Source: Bog-756 sp963710495
GTDB lineage: Bacteria > Actinomycetota > Acidimicrobiia > Acidimicrobiales > RAAP-2
Assembly (NCBI GenBank): GCA_963710495.1
Contig: CAVQAI010000011.1
Coordinates: 558,001-622,000, forward strand
Reading direction: 5' to 3'
DNA length: 64,000 nt
Shown here: positions 59,204 to 64,000 of the stretch, in pieces
Layout: each line of letters begins with the position of its first letter
How positions within the stretch are numbered: the first letter of the stretch is position 1
Notes under the pieces: generated by a model
What the model was told of the DNA's origin: nothing
Databases searched by the model: none
What the model saw: only the letters and a program-made list of their open reading frames with translations
Made by a program: the position numbers and the translations under genes

Positions 59204-59370
59204 CCACCCATCGGGTGCTGCGGGTACACGGCGGCCGGCTGGTGGTTCCCGAGCGCCGGCTCGAGTTGGAGGAGGAGCTCGACGCCGTCGCCGTCGAGGG
59301 ATTCGACCTGGTCAACTCCTTCACGGTCGATGACAACGTCTATCTTGTGCTCCGCCGCACCGATCCCTGA
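59200..59370 (+). CDS. small protein coupled to the PIG-L gene
   Basis: A 56-residue protein starting at GTG 59200 (overlapping TGA of the upstream gene). It reads VTTHRVLRVHGGRLVVPERR, then a helical stretch LELEEELDAVAVEGFDLV and NSFTVDDNVYLVLRR. Composition and the strand-helix-strand order look like a DUF4177-type small domain, but I cannot assign it firmly. The last codons (R-R-T-D-P) lie within the 26-bp tandem repeat that continues past the stop. Confidence 0.55.
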   Translation: MTTHRVLRVHGGRLVVPERRLELEEELDAVAVEGFDLVNSFTVDDNVYLVLRRTDP

Positions 59371-59447
59371 GCTCACTCCGCCGCACCGATCCCTGAGCTC
59401 ACTCGGCCGCACCGATCCCTGGGTTCAGCTCCGCCGCACCGATCCCT
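59352..59447 (+). repeat. 26-bp tandem repeat spanning the gene end (4 copies)
   Basis: CCGCCGCACCGATCCCTGAG plus CTCACT recurs at 59352 and 59378 exactly, then with changes at 59404 (27 nt) and in part at 59431. The first copy is the 3' end of the preceding small gene, including its TGA stop, so the stop codon context has been copied downstream. Confidence 0.85.
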
Positions 59448-59500
59448 CTCCGGCTCACCGCGGGACCCGATGCTGCCCAGGATGCCCGGGCCGCTCGTGA

Positions 59501-60990
59501 TCAGAACTCGGTGACCGACTGGATCGACACCACTCGGTTGCGACCGGTCTGCTTGGCCCGGACCAGGGCCTGATCAGCCCGCTCGATCATCGACGAGGTG
59601 TCCTCGATCCCGTCCCAGCTGGTGAGCCCGGCCGACAGGGTGACTCCGAACTGCGAGGTGGCATCCCGACCCCCGTCGCGCAACTTGTCCAGCAGGTGAT
59701 GAGCTCCGAGGATGTCGGTGTCGGGCATGACCAGACAGAATTCTTCGCCTCCGTAGCGAACCACGAAGTCCTGGCCCCGGATGTTCGACACGACGAGGGC
59801 GGCGATCGACCGGAGCAGGGTGTCACCGGCCACCTGTCCGTGAAGTTCGTTGTAGTGCTTGAAATGATCGAGGTCGATCAGGGCCACGCTGAGGGGTGAC
59901 TCGGAGCGCAGGGCGTGCTCCATCTCGATCTGGATCCGCTCGTACAGGGTCAGTCGGGTCGGCAGGCCGGTGAGGGAGTCGGTCCGGCTCTCGGTGCGGA
60001 CGCCGCTGGCGAAGTTGGCCCGGCTGGTCGCCCGGAGGAAGGCGCCCGCCACGGTCTCGGCGGCGTGGGCCACGGCATGGTCGGCGTGCTCGTCCGGGTT
60101 GCGTCGCACCACCATGAGCAGCTCGCCCTCCGCGGCAGTAGCCGATGGGCACCACGCACAAGTCGTCTCCGAGGACCACCCAGTCGGTGCGGAGGGCCTC
60201 GGCCACCTCGGGCAGGCTCGCCGGGTCGGCCGACACCTCGGCCTCACCTTCGGGCCAGGTGGCCAGCGACACGAAGCGCCCGGGGTTGCTGTGCCGGGTG
60301 AAGACCGTGATCCGTTGGGCCGGCAAGACGGTCGGGACCAGTGGCAGGCCACGGCGGAGGATGTCCTGGATCGGGTCGGCCGTGGTCGGTGGGTCTTGTG
60401 ACCCGACCTCCCTGAGGGCGGCGTTCAAGGCCCCGACGGACCGGCGAGAGGTCACCCGTCGGGTGAGCGAGGCGACGGCGAGCGAGGTGAGCCCGGTGAT
60501 CAGGACGACGGTCGATCCGTAGATCAGGGTGACGGCCACCAGCTGATCGCCGCGCAGCCCCCCGACCCAACCCACCACCACGACCGCGCCGATCGTCGTG
60601 GCGTCGATGGCGATTCGCATCCTCGGGTCACCGATGATGCTCATGAACACCACGATCACCAGGCACAGGGGCATGAAGGTTCCGAACGGGTCCGACGTCC
60701 CGAGCTCGAGCAGGCCGATGGTGGCGATGGCCAGGCAGGACAGGACGGTACCCGTGATCAGCTGGGATCTGATGTGCGCCGTGCCCCGGGTGAGCGCCAT
60801 GAACAGGGCGAAGTAGAGGAGCGACGACGAACACGGAGGCGATGGCGGCGGCCAGGTAGCCCCACCGGAGCTCCTGGTGGTACAGCAGGGCGACCCCGAG
60901 GAGCACGGGCAGGGCGGCGAGCTCGGCGATTTGGCCGGCGACCAGGGTCTCGCGGAGATGCTGGGTGGGGCGGGAGCCTTCGAACCTCAC
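59501..60990 (-). pseudogene. membrane-bound GGDEF diguanylate cyclase, interrupted by two frameshifts
   Basis: About 495 codons in three frames. Frame 1 starts at GTG 60990 and gives TM helices (AELAALPVLLGVALLYHQ). After +1 near 60821: a four-to-five-helix sensor region (SQLITGTVLSCLAIATIGLL, IDATTIGAVVVVGWVG) and a GAF-like segment ending VVPIGY. After a second +1 near 60137: RTDSLTGLPTRLTLYERIQI, RGQDFVVRYGGEEFCLVMPD and VTLSAGLTSW. GGEEF is a competent active site, and the RGQD motif five residues before it is the product-inhibition I-site. It should make cyclic-di-GMP if the breaks are errors. Confidence 0.8.
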
Positions 60991-61111
60991 GGCGGGGTTA
61001 TCGGCCCCGGTTCGGTCCTCCTTTACCTGGCGGGCTCTTCGGCCGGCCGGCCCGGATCACCCGGCCAGCAGGCAGACCCCGAGGTCCGCCTGCCCGTTCG
61101 GGCCCGTCCGG

Positions 61112-62822
61112 TCATCCCGAAGGAGGCCCTGGACCCGGCGCAGCCGCCGCCTTCAGGGGGCGCCGGGGGAGCATGCCGGTGAAGAACAGGGCGACCACGA
61201 TGGCCAGGGCCACCAACCACAGGGCACTGCGAAGCCCGTCCAGCCGGGCCGATTCGTTCTCGGCCACGATGGCGTCTTGGGCCTGGCTGGAGAGATCGGT
61301 CTTGGCCAGGGCCGCCCGTAGGTCGGCGTCGGAGACGAACGGGATGCCGCCGCTCATCTCGACCGACACCTTGGACGAAACCTCGGGCGGCACGGCGGGG
61401 TTGTTGGTCACCCCCTGGATGAAGCTCGTGGTGAGGCTGCCGATCAGCACGGCCCCGACGAGGGCGGTGCCGAGCGAGGCCCCGAGGTTGGTGAAGGTGT
61501 TCTGCAATCCTCCGACTTCGGCGCTCTGATCGTCGGGGACGGCCGAGACGGTGACGGCGCCCAGTTGGGAGGCGAGCGCACCGATGCCGAGCCCGACCAG
61601 GGCCATGGGGATGAGCACGATGGCGGCGTTGGCGCCCGGGCTCAGTCCGCCGACCAGGACCAGCACCCCGGCCAGCACGATGAGCAACCCGACCCGCACC
61701 ACCCGCCGAGGCGGGGCCGTGGGGAGCAGGCGGGGGACGGCGAGCGCGGCGAACAGCAAGGCGAGCGAGAGGGGGAGCAGCCGGGCCCCGGTCTGGAGGG
61801 CGTTCAGGCCCAGCACCACCGAGAGGAAGAGGGGGACGACGAAGAACAGACCCGACTGCACCATGAACTGGAAGAAGAAGGCGATGAGACCACCGGACAG
61901 TTGCACAGTGCGGAAGATCGACGGCCGGAACAGCGGCTCGCCGCCGGCGCGCTCGAGGTGGCTCACCCAGGCCAGCAGGGCGGCAATCACCAGCAGCCCG
62001 GCGAGCACCAGCCAGACGACGGGCGACACACCCAGCCACGCCGGACCGTTGGGCTTGGGCTTGACCCATCCCCAGACTCCTGACTTGAGGACGCCGAAGA
62101 CGGTCAGCGAGAGGCCGACCACCGAGAGGACGGCACCGATCACATCGAACGCGCACCCGACGCTCGGGGGCCACGTCCCCGAGCTTGCGCAGTGACAGGA
62201 GGATGACGAGGACGATGACCACCTCGCCGGCGAACACCCAACGCCACGACGCGAAGGTGGTGACCGCACCCCCGATCAGTGGTCCGGCCGCCACGGCGAT
62301 GGCACCGGCGGCGGCGATGACACCGTAGGCGGCCGACCGCCGCTCCGTCGGGAAGTTGCCGGCCACCAGCGCCACGATGGCCGGCAGGATCAACGCGGCA
62401 CCGAGCCCCTCCAGCCCGGACCAGCCGATGATGAGCACGGTGAGATTCGGTGCGAGCGCGGTGGTGAGCGATCCGCAGCCGTAGACGACCAGGCCGATGC
62501 CGAACGCCCGGCGCCGGCCGATGAGCGCGCCGATCTTCCCTCCGGTGATCATGAAGGCGGCCATGACGAGGGTGTAGAGGGTGATGGCGGTCTGGATGCC
62601 CGAGACGGTGGTGCCGAGGTCGTTGGCCACCGATTTGATCGACACGTTCATCACCGACGTGTCGAGGGTCATCAGGAACTGGCCCGAAGCCAGGATGAGG
62701 ATCACGACGGAGCTCGCCGGCCGGATACCGCCCTCCGTCCCCGAACCGACGTCGCTCGGGACGCTCCGGGCCGCGCCCGTCGCCGATCGCCCGTCCGGCG
62801 AAGCGCTGGGTGGGCGGGCCAT
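61112..62822 (-). pseudogene. DHA2 (EmrB/QacA) family MFS exporter, interrupted by one frameshift
   Basis: A 14-helix drug/proton antiporter-type protein of about 570 codons. The first frame holds SGQFLMTLDTSVMNVSIKSV (motif D1 of DHA2, L-D-x-T-V/x-x-N-V), AFMITGGKIGALIGRRRAFG (motif A) and GWSGLEGLGAALILPAIVAL. One extra base near 62150 shifts to the next frame (FDVIGAVLSVVGLSLTVFGV through GVLVLVGGLSPGANAAIVLI and PLKAAAAPGPG at the end). Helix order remains complete. Efflux of toxic compounds is likely; substrate unknown. Confidence 0.8.
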
Positions 62823-62915
62823 CGCCGGAACCTACCCGCTCCGGGAGGGGCGTGCCCCGAGCGGACGGACGGCTACCGAGGCAAGACAGGCGCTCAGCGC
62901 CAGGTCCGCGCCAGC

Positions 62916-63575
62916 TCAGACCAGCCGTCGCTCCGTGGCCCATTTGGTCAGCTCGTGGCGCGTCGACAGCTGCAACTTGCGCAAGACGGACGAGACATGG
63001 GACTCCACGGTCTTGACCGAGATGGTCAGATCCCTGGCCACCTCTTTGTAGGTGTACCCCCGGGCGATGTGGCGCAACACCTCCCGTTCCCGGGGCGAGA
63101 GCTGGTCCAGCTCGGGGTCCAGGCCCTCGACGCCGGCGGTTTCGCCGGGACCGGTGGCGAAGGCGTCGAGCACGAACCCGGCCAGGCGGGGTGAGAAGAC
63201 CGCATCGCCCGCCCCGACCCGGGACACGGCCTGGAGCAGCTCGGGGCCGGAGATGGTCTTGGTGATGTACCCCCGAGCCCCGGCCCGGATGACGGCGATG
63301 ACGTCCTCGGGGGCGTCGGAGACCGACAGGGCGAGGAAGCGGATGTCCGGGTGACGGGCGTGGACCCCGCGGAGCACCGCTTGGCCGCCGCCCCCGGGCA
63401 GATGTACGTCGAGGAGCACGACGTCGGGAACCCGCTCGTTGATCAGGTCGACGGCGGCCCCGACCTCGTCGGCCTCGCCGACCAGCTCAACCGCGTCACC
63501 GAGCTCGGCCCGCACCCCGGATCGGAACACGGCATGATCGTCGACGAGAAAGAGACGGAGGCGCTCATCGGTCAC
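62916..63575 (-). CDS. NarL/FixJ-type response regulator
   Basis: A 219-residue two-component regulator. The receiver begins LRLFLVDDHAVFRSGVRAEL with the acidic pair; the phosphoacceptor is the Asp of VVLLDVHLPGGGG (residue ~54); Ser/Thr and Lys are in FLALSVSDAP and YITKTISGPEL. The LuxR-type HTH at the end is LSPREREVLRHIARGYTYKE, then VARDLTISVKTVESHVSSVL. It starts at GTG 63575, overlapping the histidine kinase gene by 11 bases. Its target genes are unknown; the DHA2 exporter downstream is a candidate. Confidence 0.93.
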   Translation of the reverse strand: MTDERLRLFLVDDHAVFRSGVRAELGDAVELVGEADEVGAAVDLINERVPDVVLLDVHLPGGGGQAVLRGVHARHPDIRFLALSVSDAPEDVIAVIRAGARGYITKTISGPELLQAVSRVGAGDAVFSPRLAGFVLDAFATGPGETAGVEGLDPELDQLSPREREVLRHIARGYTYKEVARDLTISVKTVESHVSSVLRKLQLSTRHELTKWATERRLV

Positions 63576-64000
63576 GGGGACGCGCTCCCTTGGCCGTATG
63601 CCTCGCCGCCGACGGCGGGCGGGACATGGACAGCTCCACCTCGGTCCCCTCGCCGGGTGAGGACCGGACCATTGCCGTTCCCCCGAAGCGGGCCATGCGG
63701 CCCCGGATCGACTGGGCGATGCCCTGGCGGTCCCCGGGGACCAGAGCCGGGTCGAATCCACAGCCACGGTCGCGGACGAAGCAGGTGACCGAGTCCGGCT
63801 CGACCTCGGCGTAGACGGAGACCTCGGTGGCGCCCGACCACTTGGCCGAATTGACGGTGGCTTCCCGGGCCGCTTCGAGCAACGCCCGCAGGCCGTCGCT
63901 CAGGTCGCAGTCGCCGACCACCACGATCTGGACGGTGATCCCGTGATCGGCCTCGACCTGGCGCTGGAGGGCGGCGATGCCCTCGACCAGGGTGGTGGCC
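63565..64000 (-). CDS. sensor histidine kinase, C-terminal part (5' truncated by window)
   Basis: The last ~145 codons of a NarL-system (HPK7) kinase. Visible are LVEGIAALQRQVEADHGITV, the N box LLEAAREATVNSAKWSGATE and the G1 box VRDRGCGFDPALVPGD, with RQGIAQSIRGRMARFGG (G2-like) and SSPGEGTEVELSM. The phospho-accepting histidine and any sensor or membrane part lie beyond the window. It overlaps the response regulator gene, so the pair is co-translated. The signal sensed cannot be told. Confidence 0.9.
   Translation of the reverse strand, partial: ATTLVEGIAALQRQVEADHGITVQIVVVGDCDLSDGLRALLEAAREATVNSAKWSGATEVSVYAEVEPDSVTCFVRDRGCGFDPALVPGDRQGIAQSIRGRMARFGGTAMVRSSPGEGTEVELSMSRPPSAARHTAKGARPRDR

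Overview
The window is high-GC DNA, densely coded on both strands, with many GTG starts and short or overlapping gene junctions. The gene content points to an actinobacterium outside the well-studied genera, most plausibly an Acidimicrobiia-like lineage. Supporting markers are mycothiol-type enzymes (Mca and a second PIG-L deacetylase), F420/flavin LLM oxidoreductases, a SepIVA-like coiled-coil protein, GTP-dependent PEP carboxykinase, a DUF2469 protein, and a PspA/PspAA/PspAB set. No IS element, phage gene, CRISPR array, rRNA or tRNA was seen.

Layout. Positions 1-36.6 kb follow the conserved actinobacterial order: ddl end, PH-domain protein, galK (reverse), alpha-methylacyl-CoA racemase, AsnC-type ligand-binding protein, MFS protein, pckG (reverse), thiL, rpmB (reverse), fakA, recG, rsmD, coaD, sepIVA-like, yceD, rpmF, plsX, then (after a reverse patatin/acyl-CoA dehydrogenase pair and a truncated haemoglobin) acpP, rnc, mutM, smc, ftsY, ffh, rpsP, khpA, rimM, trmD, rplS, DUF2469, yraN, a crotonase-fold gene, a small membrane protein, comM and dprA. 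This block covers ribosome assembly, SRP targeting, chromosome condensation, DNA repair, lipid precursor supply and DNA uptake/processing. A prepilin-like gene faces dprA.

Positions 37-64 kb are metabolic and accessory: PPOX flavoprotein, chorismate mutase, endonuclease IV, an AMP-ligase, a GNAT protein, fumC, a cytochrome P450 with a pterin dehydratase, the pspA-pspAA-htpX-pspAB envelope-stress set, mca with an SCP2 protein, a ChbG-like deacetylase, purE, two LLM oxidoreductases, a DsbA-fold protein, PAP2, a RecB-like nuclease, an alpha/beta hydrolase, a PIG-L deacetylase, a GGDEF protein, a DHA2-type MFS exporter and a NarL-type two-component pair cut by the window end.

Two window-wide observations stand out. 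First, five genes (thiL, the PaaK-like ligase, the alpha/beta hydrolase, the GGDEF protein, the DHA2 exporter) carry seven single-base frame breaks with all family motifs intact on either side; the six on the reverse strand are all +1. Sequence error is the simplest reading. Second, many genes have a TAnnnT hexamer 6-9 nt before the start codon and no ribosome-binding site, the signature of leaderless transcription. I found no clearly new multi-gene system; the most interesting local items are listed as findings.
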